From the NCBI GenBank assembly GCA_023846275.1, contig CM043869.1, forward strand, positions 18,881,501 through 18,945,500: a DNA stretch of 64,000 nt. The letters are read 5' to 3'. Under the pieces are notes generated by a model. The model was not told the DNA's origin and searched no databases. It saw nothing but the letters and a program-made list of their open reading frames with translations. Positions 11,301 to 20,284 of this stretch are shown here, in pieces. Position 1 is the stretch's first letter. Each line of letters begins with the position of its first letter. A program made the translations under genes and the position numbers. The DNA is from Vanilla planifolia (lineage: Eukaryota > Streptophyta > Magnoliopsida > Asparagales > Orchidaceae).

Positions 11301-14300
11301 TTAAACATAATGGGATTGTTGAGCAATTTGTTATTTCATTGAATTTTGTTGATTTTCTACTTTTTAGATCAAGTAGATCCTTTTTTGTTCTTTCTTTCTC
11401 CTTCTTGGATTGCTGCACTCTTTTTCTTGTTGTTCCCATTTTATTTTGTTACCAAAATTGTTTGATCTATCGACAAACTTCACCTATTCTTCGTATGATC
11501 ACATAATTTGTGGACCTTTAAATTTGGACTACAATAGGAACTTGGGATTAGTCCTAGTTAATTTCTTTGGCTGCAAGTTGCAAAAAATCAGTGGAGGATT
11601 TCTTTTATCTTTGTTAGTGAGAGAGCATGTGATAAAGAAATGATTGGAGATAATTAACTTTATAAGCTAGGTTTTTAAAATCAGATTTTCTTTTCGTATT
11701 CTTTTTATTGGGTATTTATGTTCTTGTTTGTGGGTTAAAATGGTAAAACAACTAACAATAGAAACGTTGTACCTCGTACATAATCCCCAATATTGCTATT
11801 TTGAGCAAGTCCCAAGTGAAATTAATAATGGTCATTGAAATTGAAATGATCTTGAGGGTGGACCTTGAGGCTAGTGTGGTCCTTGAATGAGTCTCGAGAG
11901 TGTTTCATAATACCATTGCTGTCTTGTATTAGTCCACTTGAGGCCATACAAGATCTAGATTAGAGAACTCAAGGTTATGGGATGCCTTAGTAATACCTCT
12001 CAAGTTGTCCCGAGAGACTAGTTCTCGTTTATTTAGAAGATACCTTCACAAGGGTTTGGGGGAAAGGTCAAGGGACTATACAATATCTCATGGGGATCCC
12101 TTGAGAGGGAAAAGAATGGTCAAATTTGGAGGAACTCGAATGATGAAAATTATGGCACTATGGCTTATTTAAAATTTGGCCAAATTTTAGTTCAATGGGT
12201 TAGGGGTTTTAAAAGAAAATGCCCGTACAGCAAGTTGTGTCCCAATTCCATACAGATTTTGATAGATCCATTTGAGGTTTTTGATACTTCTATTTAGATG
12301 TCGAATCCATAGAAACCCAAAACAGTAAATTGTAGGGAATGAATACAATTACTAATATAGCAAGTTTCAAGAAATTTGGTTTAGGTTTGGTTAGGGAAAA
12401 GCTTGAAAACCAAAGAGCATCTGCTTAGCAGGAAATTTGTAGGGAATGAAATCAACTATTGACTTGGCAAGTTTCGAGAAATTTGGTTTAGGTTTGGTTA
12501 GGGAAAAGCTTGAAAACCCAAGAGCAGCTGTTTATTGATTTTTTAACAGGGTTCATAAGCAAGATGAGTTTTGTTTTTTTTTTTAAAGAGTTTCTTGGGG
12601 ATTTTATTTGGGATGTTAGAAAAGTAATAAAAAAACGTCCCATGCTTTCACTCAAATGTTTTGCATACAATTCATCTTACATTATGGAAGAGCAGCATGG
12701 TTTACGTGTAGAAACTAGGTGTTTGGGTGATAAATGAGAGACTTTGATGGGTACTTGAGTGAGAGGATTTGTAATGGTTTTATCGTATCACCAACACCAG
12801 CAAACTTTCTGACGGAGGTCACAAGTGCTAGCAATCAGCTTTTAACCAATCTCCACACTTGCAAACACTTGGATGAACTCACCAAGTCACAGAGAAAGTA
12901 GTGCTTTTAAAGGATTTTTTGTTCATGTGTTAAGGTAATTACCAAAGAACCCTTGTCCCATACAGATGAAGGCTTATATAAGCTCAATGACCTAGACTGG
13001 CTAGACCAATTGCCCGAAGTGGTTGGGTGATTTCCTGAGGTTGCTTTCTATGCCTCAGCCATACAAATGATAAGACAGGTCGGATCCACCATATTCATTT
13101 GGTTGAATCTGGTGACTGCATGGGGAGATCTAGATCGACCCTGGGCTATCTGGAAAGCTTCAGATAGAACTTGGATGCTACCCAAAAATCCTGAGAACGT
13201 ACTCATAATATTTATAATGATATACAAATAATCAAACAAATGAACAACTATACAATGCAAGAAAACTATGGGGTTCTCTAAGGTAGATCCTTGCAAAACA
13301 AATGATTCAATAGCTAGATGTTACCTTATGGGATGGTCATGAACTCCATTAGAGCCACAAGGGTGTCACCATTCCTTAGTTATGTGGTCGGAGATACCTT
13401 ACATTCCAGTTTGTACTTATTATTGTATAGTTTAGCTCTTATTTAGTCCTCCTTATTTATTATTGCTTAGTTTTAGCTCCTATTTAATCCTTGTTTTTAT
13501 TAGTTCTTAAAGTTGTTTGCTATCTTGTGCACTCAACTTTATTGAGACTTGTTATGCTTTGCATTAATTTGGTTTCTATTTCCACTCGAACATGATGTTT
13601 AGAACTTGGGATTGCCATTTTGAAGACAAGTTGATCTCCCCTTCCGCAAAATTGTCATGAATTTCGAAAGCTTTTTGTTTTATAATGATGTGTATTCAAG
13701 TTATTTCACACGCTAAAGCTTATTTGTCTTTAACTTGCGTTATGAAGATTAATTGGTAGTTATGCTGAAGGAATAACACTAGGACTTGACGCCATACTTC
13801 TCAATTGACCCTGTGGGAATTAGCCCTTAGTTCAGCTTAATTTTAGTTTTTACATGAGAGTAATTTGCAAGCTTGTGTTTTGTGTTTTGACTCATCGAAG
13901 GAGTGTTGAATGAATGTTGAATGAATATGATCAACATCACAAACACACTAGAACAAAAGAAGTTATGATTAATTGGTTACTGTTCTTAACTGAATTTCAA
14001 TGGGACTGTATAGTGACCCCAATTAGTTTTGGCACTACTATGTGAGCCATATTACAATTCCTGCAAATAACATATTTACTAGTCATCTAAAAATTTAGAG
14101 CTCATTTGAGATTTTTTTGGTTAGGAATGGAAATCTTTAAGCAGCAACGATCCTAGTAGTACTGGTCGTTGTCTGAAAGACTTTAAGTGATTTCTGAGTT
14201 GATGTTTTGCAGGTATAATCTTTTTCATTTATGTAACATTTAGAATGTTTTAGCTCAACTGAACTCCATTGATAAGGTTATTCATTTTCCAAACTTGGGC

Positions 14301-17300
14301 TGTTTAGGTTCTAATTTGTCTTTTGTTGAGTCTAAGACTTTGAAACCACTCTCAACAGGATGGAGATGGATCAGATGCAAATTCAATTTGTCCCAACCAC
14401 TTTCCTCTTAGAGACTTTTCTTGGACTTAGGTTTGGGATGGGGTGTTGTGAACTTGAAGGTATTTTCAGATTTCACAATAATCAATGAGACAGTCCTCCA
14501 TATTACCTTAACGTAGATAGAATTTCTAATTGTTTAGCCTCCATTGGGCCTCTCATTCCTTGGTCAAAACTCACCCATTTGGAAGAGAGATTGCACATAA
14601 TACCATAAGAGAATTATGTGGGAAGATAAATAATTGGATGAGAAAAATAGTAAAATCCATAAACTTATTGATAGTGCTATTGCCCACATTGACATCATTA
14701 AGACAACTTAGAAGGTTGGGGATTGAAAGCCTTATTGTGTACATGATTCTTTTATAATGCAAGGTACCACATGTTTTACATGTCTAAAACAGGATACTCC
14801 TTATTGATCCAAGATTTAGATATATTGTAAATGAATCATTCTTGAATCAAATCTAATATTCTCTATGAGTACTCTTTCAATAGTGCATCTAGAATATTTA
14901 CAATAAAGCATAATTCAAATAGATTTACAGAACACAAAAAAAAAAAATATTTTTTTTTTGCATCTTAAAAATCCTTGAGAGTTGGTTTCATGAGATCAGG
15001 TGATCCAATTTTTACCTTTTAAGGCCTCATATATCATGTTCCTTTACTATTGTTAGATCATAGGGATTAGATAACAAAATGACATATAGCTATGAAAAAT
15101 GGCTTACTATTTTGTTTTGCGCTTGCATACCCTTAAATGTCACATTCTCTTGCGACTACTAGATCTTAGGAGTCACCAAATTGATTATGCTCTCATATGA
15201 CATCGTATATTGTGTTATTTTGCTATGGCTAGACCCAGGGTTAGACAACTTGCTTAGTTATAACTTTAGAAAGTCTTTTACTAATTAGTTATGCCCTATG
15301 GTTATCATATGATGTCATGTTCTCTTACCATGGCAAATCGTGGCAATAAGACGAGCCCATTAGTTGTACTTTTAGAAAATGCTTTCTATTGCACATATCA
15401 ATGCTCTTAGTTGAACAGTCCAACTCTGGAACAAGTGGTGATTGGCTAGAATTTCATCATTAATGGGTTTCTCAAAGCATTGGTCGAATGTTCACATCAT
15501 CGTTTCGATTTCAGTCAGTGATTGGATGGAAGGTTAGATCAACAGTGTAACGGTTCTGTCAGCTGTAAAAGATTCAAGGTCTTGTCTTCCATGTTGAATG
15601 CTCCTACTCATGCTTTGATACTTTATCATTGTCCCGAGGTTTAGTACTAACAAAGGGTCTTTACAACTACTGAATGGTCTTGTCTTCACAATCTATCCCA
15701 ACATCATGATGGGACTACCAAAAGCTTTACATGATGATGGACTGGAATTCGCCATCTGCATTTCCTATGTGATATGGATTTGTTTGTAGGTGCTTTATGA
15801 TTTAAAAATTACTATGATGCAAACTTGTCTCTACTTTAATTGGATGAGCTTACTTTTGCCTATGGGGAAAATGATGTCGAAACATCAAAGTGTCTTATTT
15901 CAAGCCATGATACCAATAGACCAACTTTCCGTTATTGGTTTTTTAAGTTTCCATGGCAAACTTTAAGGAGAACATTAAAATTGCTGCATTTTTTCATTCC
16001 TACGTGAAAGGTTTCCTTTAGTGCTAGTAAAGTTGGGCCAGACCAGTTCCACTGCAAACTAGTAGCACATCTGGTTTTGAACAAATTGATCAACCCAAAA
16101 AAGTAATTTTCTCTTAGCCAATTGTGAAAGCGAGTTGACCACATCAAAAGATGTTGAGCTGGTGAATTATTTTGAACAACCTGTTTCCTTTTGAAACACT
16201 TTCTTCTGTTCATCAAATCCTATGCTCCATCATGTTTGTTGGTGAGTGGCCATACTTGATTATGCTCCATTTCATGAGGTGTAGACACATGGTTGGTTGT
16301 GCCCCTTCCAATACAAGGGAGCTCAAATGGTGATATGAAACAAGTAAAAATATTTTTGTGTGATTCATTTTGTGTTTTGTAATAAACTTATTTGATTAAT
16401 ATGGTACACATCACCTTACCTTGTACTGGTTACCTCATCAATTTGCTGCCGTTCCTTAGCATAAACATTTGCTAGCTGATTTAAAAAAAAATTGAAAAAG
16501 AAGTCATCTGTTAGCCTTATAACGAAATAATGTATCCAGAAAAATGAATTGAGTAAGAAATGATTGACCTGACAGATTAGGGGTCTGGTATGAAATGAAT
16601 TTGGTTGTATTGGAGCTTGGAACCGGGTCAGTTTGTCTCTATCTTAAACCATCAATATTGAAGACAAATGGCTATGAATTACGGGGACAAAAAAATGAAA
16701 TCCAATATGCCCACATTACATAAGTGATTCCTATTAATCTAAAAGCCTAATCTATTGATTGGGTTAGATCTCTTTTTGTATCAACATCACAACTTGTTGA
16801 ATGTTCATTGTGGGGTTATGTTTTAGATTCAGTCCCCTTTTAACGGAAGCATACTTTAGCCACCAAGTGCAAGTAATATCAGCTGTGTTGTCCTGTTGGC
16901 TTAATTGTTGTTATCAGTTTTACCATCTTGCTATCTCCATTGAATTTTGTCTTTTGCAGTTTTGTTGAATCATTGTCTTTTATTTTGTCATTCCATCAAC
17001 TATGTCAATCCAGTGCCTTCAACAATGCCATTCTGTTGGCTTTGTCATAACATATTAGCCCTACTATCTTATTGACTCAGTTGTTCCATTGTCTTCAATT
17101 CTATTCCTTATTGATTTCATTGATTCATTGCCTTTGACCACATTGTCGTGTCGACTCTGTCGATTCATTGACTTCAACCATTTTGCTTTGTTAACTTCAT
17201 CACCGTATTAGTTCCATTAGAATTATTGTCTTTGACTATACTAAAACCGTCACTTTCGATCATGTCACTCCAACCCATTGGCTTAGCTTCCTTCTTGGCT

Positions 17301-18422
17301 TTGTCAATTAATCTCGTATGACTGCTTCGCACTTGGCTCTTTCGAAACTGTTTTCTTAGATTATGCTACACTATTAGTTTTGTTGAACTTTCTCGCCTTT
17401 GGCTCTACCAGACTCCTTGATTCCAATTGAATCATAGTCGGCTCTATTACAACTTATACCTAATGGGGCTCATTTTAGGCCCAAGTGACACCCATTATCA
17501 ACTCAAAAGCTTAAGCTAATGGGTTAGAACTTTTATTTTGTATATCAACCCCAATCAATGTTTAATGTTCATTATGAAACTATAGTCTTGTGGAATTTTA
17601 TTCTACAATAGAACAAGCTCTAACTGAACCATAGCTGTTCAATTCCAGCTTAAATGTGAAACTACATTCTCTAAAATGATTCGTGTTTCGACCCTTTTAG
17701 AACTCGTCCCTCTAAAAGAATCATTAAATGTACAAAAACTGACCTTTGGCTGTCGTATTGATTGTGAATCGCATTCTTGCAGCTGATTGTTGCTCCTCTG
17801 CTTTCTGCCTTGCATCTTTATAGTGTCTTAGAAGAAGTACGGGCAGCTCCAGTGAACACATTAAATCCCCAAAGGACAGCCATGATTGTAGCTGATTTCC
17901 TAAAGGTGAGCTCACCATTGTCTTCTTAAGCTAGCAAGATGGCAGGCGAAGTACTTCCTTGGATCATAAACCTTTTTTGTTTAACAGACGGGAAGGGTAC
18001 CCACGCCGGCTGATCTAAGGTACCGAGAAAAACTTCTATTCCCAGATCGAGTTATAGAGGAGGCAGGAAGTGTCATTATTGGACAACCGTTTCGAAAGGT
18101 AGTAAAAAACCCTTCGAAGCTTGAAGAATGGAGGGCATTATTCCCGGATGAGAAATATCTGATCCACCGCAAAATCAAACACAGCGAAATGATGTTGGAG
18201 AACAGTGCAAGCGGAGAAGATGCGCTGAGAGGATGGCTGGTGGCTGCCTTCGCCGCCGATAAGGCATTGATCGGCCTTTCAGAACTCGACGTCCTTGTTG
18301 CGGCCCATAGGAAGATGGAAAAAGTTTTTCCTTGTTTTCTATCTGAAGTGAAGGCTCGAGGCTGGCACACTGATCAGTTTTTAGATGGCAATGGGAGCAG
18401 GTTCGCCATATGTTATCAATAA
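2310..18422 (+). CDS. RUS family (DUF647) protein, RUS2/WXR1-like; nine coding exons
   Basis: Coding exons, all with GT-AG introns and compatible phases: 2310-2423, 2623-2711, 2838-2922, 3097-3156, 3248-3341, 3463-3560, 3802-3981, 17783-17905, 17988-18422 (stop TAA). The product is about 425 residues. Residues from about 39 to 270 form the DUF647/RUS domain, with family signatures FFPSGYPYS, LRPSPAQATAVSW, ILKDGMQHAGK, ARATRLPIYSSFAKEGNLSD and GEAISTLFNVVG; the C-terminal part contains NTLNPQRTAMIVADFLKTG and TGxxRF-like NGSRFA. By memory of the family the length and wording fit RUS2/WXR1 best. In Arabidopsis RUS2 acts with RUS1 in early seedling development, linked to UV-B response, auxin transport and vitamin B6 homeostasis. 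The start is ATG 2310 (ATG 2316 is also possible). AG at 2299-2300 before in-frame codons D-K-L suggests either a leader intron or a small missed upstream exon. Intron 7 is 13.8 kb and transposon-filled. Confidence 0.93.
4219..4780 (-). repeat. 3' LTR of the Ty3/gypsy element (left copy)
   Basis: Aligns in order with 11459 to about 12020: TTTGATxxA at the start, TAATTTGTxxACCTT, TAGGAACTTxGGATT, TTGGAGATAA(T/C)TAACTTTAT, GGGTATTTAT, ATCTTGAGGGxGGACCTTxGAGG and GAGxCCATxCAAG. A GA microsatellite (about 4368-4387) is present in this copy and nearly absent in the other. The right end is estimated to within about 40 bp. Confidence 0.75.
5740..5925 (-). pseudogene. Ty3/gypsy integrase core remnant
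   Basis: Reading the - strand with one frame change gives a sequence close to the consensus integrase core: MPLQCP-RAWESISIDF, then INGLPKTE, then GNIHLYTSMDRLPKLAIF and SYRK. The family pattern is PWExISMDFVxGLPxTxxGxDxIxVVVDRLxKMAHF. The aspartates of the catalytic core are at IDF and MDR. Stops interrupt it. The + strand open frame over this segment is its antisense shadow. Confidence 0.8.
6415..6660 (-). pseudogene. Ty3/gypsy RNase H remnant
   Basis: The - strand reads KGFSKMTKPF, then ALVLALPNLQQPFELNTNSL, then GTIEAILMQKVKPIA. This follows the Ty3/gypsy pattern FSKIxxPL, PVLALPDFxxPFxLETDAS, GIGAVLMQxxxPIA. The catalytic Asp of ETDAS is Asn here (NTNSL), and in-frame stops follow, so the domain is dead. 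Confidence 0.75.
6840..7400 (-). pseudogene. Ty3/gypsy reverse transcriptase remnant
   Basis: In - strand order one reads GLPPKRAIMHKTNLI (pattern LPPxRxIxHxIDLxPG), KMCIDYKVLNKF (pattern RMCVDYRALNKV), WYPLPHM-DLLD, FSKLDLKQRCHQV and RFVIFFLSDKVIWN. The last segment is the catalytic region, normally FVVVYxDDILVYS; here the first Asp of the YxDD box is Ser, which would abolish polymerisation. Several stops and frame changes are present. Identification rests on this ordered series of motifs rather than on an open frame. Confidence 0.82.
7430..7875. repeat. Two-copy tandem duplication inside the Ty3/gypsy remnant
   Basis: Two units of about 217-225 bp follow each other (about 7430-7650 and 7650-7875). 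Each contains TCTAAATGGxTTxCTTTCTCC, CCTC(T/C)ATTxxGTTTCTT, CTATTCACTTGAGTAGT, TTGCTTCTTGACA and GTTGATAACCTCT in the same order. The copies differ by roughly a fifth of bases by eye. The duplication sits just upstream of the RT in element orientation. Confidence 0.75.
8220..9610. repeat. Two-copy direct repeat of about 0.7 kb, probable nested insertion
   Basis: Copies at about 8250-8930 and 8960-9610 share, in order, TGATCATCTAxGxTGG, AACCTTTGAA(C/T)ATGAAA, AAAAGATAGAT(C/T)TTACA, GAAACTTGTTGGGAATGTGGA, CAAACACATCATA, GGAGATGATxTC and GATGGTGAA(A/C)TCA. The pair is located between gag and RT of the gypsy remnant where only about 1 kb of pol is expected, so it came in later. A 64-codon + strand frame at 8581-8775 lies in copy 1 but is broken in copy 2. 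I do not recognise the family. Confidence 0.7.
9620..10440. other. Unassigned sequence between nested repeat and gag
   Basis: No open frame or known domain is visible. It includes a TATA-like GGTTTAAATACATGG near 9698 and a motif-rich part (9740-9920) with repeated ATCATTATGGT-like and CCTAGG(G/A) words, reminiscent of LTR regulatory sequence. No partner copy was found, so I leave it unassigned. Confidence 0.35.
10841..11439 (-). pseudogene. Ty3/gypsy gag remnant
   Basis: The first - strand frame begins MGTTRKRVQQSKKE (11439 leftward), and the next pieces read EAKIDLLKYDKEVKIKELET, WVDQSKTYLSMYGYTSLEKT, and FKDIKQKKFYHI. This is the order and wording of plant Ty3/gypsy gag (AKIDLPxYxG, Wxxxxxxy, SxxxKVxxAxLKL, WExFKxxLxxxFYPI). 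The frame shifts at least twice. The start codon lies a few bases from the putative primer-binding site, as expected of gag. Confidence 0.75.
11443..11454 (-). other. Putative degenerate primer-binding site
   Basis: The - strand reads TGGTAACAAAAT directly after the LTR end (AAACA, then ATTT). It matches 8 of 12 bases of the usual initiator-tRNA-Met site TGGTATCAGAGC. Position between 5' LTR and gag supports it; sequence alone would not. Confidence 0.5.
11459..12020 (-). repeat. 5' LTR of the Ty3/gypsy element (right copy)
   Basis: Aligned with the left LTR (4219-4780). Its inner edge is well set by the TG at 11459-11460, next to the primer-binding site. The outer edge is estimated; recognisable similarity lasts to about 11960 and weakly to about 12020. 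Confidence 0.72.
12331..12535 (+). repeat. Tandem duplication, about 103-bp unit
   Basis: Two units (12331-12433 and 12434-12535) share GTAGGGAATGAA and then a block of some 55 nearly identical bases that runs from CAAGTTTC through GGTTTAGGTTTGGTTAGGG to AAGCTTGAAAAC. The block is much better conserved than the unit starts. Confidence 0.8.
12536..15027. other. Intron 7 sequence without a supported gene
   Basis: No coding exon is visible. The part 12780-13320 is less AT-rich and contains the palindromic TATA-like GGCTTATATAAGC (about 12972), which would suit an LTR remnant, but no second copy or internal domain was found. A poly-A/poly-T stretch is at about 14936-14960. Short frames in the region have no recognisable domain. 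Confidence 0.35.
15028..15400. repeat. Degenerate tandem repeat, about 4 units of 75-105 bp
   Basis: Unit starts are near 15028, 15128, 15204 and 15308. Each unit carries an ATxTCATxTTCTxTTxC-like word, then ACTA or CTAG followed by GATC or GACC and TAGG or AGGG, and often an A-rich TTTAGAAA(A/G)TxxTTxxTA stretch. Divergence between units is high. Confidence 0.5.
15401..16899. other. Intron 7 sequence with an unrecognised - strand frame
   Basis: A 94-codon - strand frame at 15932-16216 (with pieces NSPAQHLLMWSTRFHNWL and FNVLLKVCHGNLKNQ) looks more protein-like than its surroundings and may be a fragment of a retroelement or a captured gene. I do not recognise a domain in it. The remainder shows nothing. 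Confidence 0.3.
16900..17460. repeat. Degenerate pyrimidine-rich minisatellite
   Basis: Words such as CATTGTCTT, TTTGTC, TTGATTCATTG, TTCAACxAT and CTGTTGxCTTTGTC recur at irregular spacing of 30-60 bp along the whole stretch. This looks like an old tandem array of a short unit, too diverged to set a consensus by eye. It ends about 300 bp before RUS2 exon 8. Confidence 0.5.
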
Positions 18423-20284
18423 CTGGCCTTTATGTGAAACCAGATTCGTTTCTTGAGAATACAACTTAACACGTATAGAGCAGAGCTCGACTCTGAAGGT
18501 GTTCTTGTTTCTTCTCATTTCTGTTTTAGTTTTGTTACTGATACCTTAAACTGTGAGGTGGATGACCTTAATGGCATCAAATCTAGTTCTAGGTAATCTC
18601 ATTTGTTGTTAAACAATAAAAGTTGATCAACACAAATTTGTTAATACAGGATTATCAATTTTCTTTTGGAAGAATACACAAGGGTGTTTCGTTGGATTTC
18701 TATCAAAGGAACGCATGATAATTAAAGGAAGTCAAATTAACTAACAAAAAAAAATATACCTTAGAAATGATCAAAATTGTCAAACATTGATTAACTAAGG
18801 TTCAAACACTATGATATGGCTGCAAAAGGCACTTGGTTGAACAATGTGCTCATTGAATGGCAATCAAGAAAAGGAATGTTGGATGGTGGTTATGGTCGAT
18901 CCAAGTGCCACTTGGTGCTTGGGAGTGGATGGTTCTTGCACGTAGGTATAAATTTTATGATTTTTTTGGTAGTATTTTTTGTCAATTCATATGCACCTGA
19001 AATGTGCTTGGCATTCTACTCAAGTGTCTCATAGAGGATAGACTAATAAGATTTGAGAAGATATCTAGAGAGGATAGATTATTATGGCCATCCTTGAGTC
19101 CCATATGGCATTCGATGTATCCATCAAGAAAAAAAAAGGTGGAAGAGGATGATTCCTTGGGTCCTCTTGCAAGAGCCAACCAATAACCATGAAAGAGAAT
19201 GGTGCTTAGAATGTGCTAAAAACCCTCCCCAAATATAACATAATACTTTAGAAAATAAAATACTCCTAAACTCAAGATACGAGTCTTAGGTTTGCTTGTA
19301 GTAACATTTCAATTGTTTGAGGCCCATCTCAAGTGCTACATGGCACTTGTGATAGGCGTGATGGTAGAATAAGGAATGATTGGAGTAGGTGGATCATCTT
19401 AACACTCCTTAAGTGGCATAGTGCTTGAAGTTGGATTTGTGAAGGATAAGATAATGGAACAAGATAGTTCCGCAAGCCCTCCTTAAGGGTGATATGGCAT
19501 CAAATAATATGACAATTGGGGAAGGAAATAACGATAGATAAAAGATCCTTGAAGCCATTATCTTAGAAACCATTGTGATAATAGTGGATAAATCCAAGAG
19601 ATTTGAGATGAAATAACGAGGATGAAATGGCTTTGAAAATTCTCAAATTTCTTTTCTTTTATTTTAAATAATGAAGATTTTTGTGTCTATTATGTAATCT
19701 ATCAGAGATAGATTTTTTATGTTTATCTCATATTATTTATTAATCTAAGGGCATTTAAATTATAAAAAGGGACATGTGAGAGAGATTGTTTAGTTAAGCA
19801 AATGATATCATTAATGTGTTTCTAGAAATCAAGTATTACAATCATATCTTTAATTGAAGACTTTTATCTTTGATCTTTTTGTAAAAAAGGACTAGAAGAG
19901 AAACATTTGAGAGGAAGTAATCTTGTTTACTTATTAGTTTCTCTTTTTTTTTCTAATTCATTTTAGGATTTTCTATATTGGTAGAGTGAGTTTAGGATTT
20001 TAGTTCTATGATGGAAAGATTTTCCATTTCTTAGCCTTAAAGATAATGTTCATGGAGTGAGGGGAGAGTATATTTTCATCTTTGGTATTTTAGAATCAGC
20101 AAGAGATCTTAAGCACATAGTGTGAATTTTATCTTATGACATGGCTTTCATTTCTTCTTGTTATAACATGTGTTTAGATTTCTTGTCATCATTTTTGCCT
20201 GTGTTTATGTTGCATGTTGTCATCTCACTTTCATGTCTTTTTGTTACACTGCTATGATCATAATAGATGGATCATATGGGATCA
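18423..20284. other. RUS2 3' flank and intergenic sequence
   Basis: The first 200 bp or so are the probable 3' UTR. Beyond that there is no gene I can support. The words AAGTGCCACTTGGTGC (about 18903) and AGTGCTACATGGCACTTGTG (about 19332) resemble each other and could belong to a decayed LTR. Short frames at 18816-19034 and 19004-19186 have no domain. Confidence 0.4.
18615..18620 (+). promoter_or_regulatory. Candidate RUS2 polyadenylation signal
   Basis: A canonical AATAAA lies 193 bases after the RUS2 stop codon, inside AACAATAAAAG, and is followed by T-rich sequence. The distance is normal for a plant 3' UTR. Confidence 0.5.

Larger units (their letters stand above)
4219..12020 (-). mobile_element. 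Decayed Ty3/gypsy LTR retrotransposon in RUS2 intron 7
   Basis: Two divergent LTRs flank, in - strand order, a gag start, RT, RNase H and integrase, which is the Ty3/gypsy gene order. Every pol region has stops and frame changes and catalytic residues are lost, so the element cannot be autonomous. The distance between gag and RT (about 3.4 kb) is much larger than a protease and zinc knuckle need, which points to a later insertion at about 8.2-10.4 kb. The element is antisense to RUS2. The outer ends are approximate because the LTR alignment fades; no target duplication could be fixed. Confidence 0.85.
3982..17782 (+). other. RUS2 intron 7 (13.8 kb)
   Basis: The donor GTATGC follows codon AAG of exon 7 and the acceptor TTGCAG precedes exon 8; both flanking phases are 0, so the protein reads straight through (STMQGK then LIVAPLLS). 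All other RUS2 introns here are under 250 bp. The size is explained by a nested Ty3/gypsy element (4219 to about 12020) and later repeat arrays. No host exon was seen inside. Confidence 0.9.

Noticed and set aside
15932-16216. 94-codon - strand frame as a gene
   Set aside because: Protein-like but without start context, domain or neighbours; kept only as a remark in the region entry.
17981-18370. 129-codon - strand frame opposite RUS2 exon 9
   Set aside because: Antisense shadow of a conserved coding exon.
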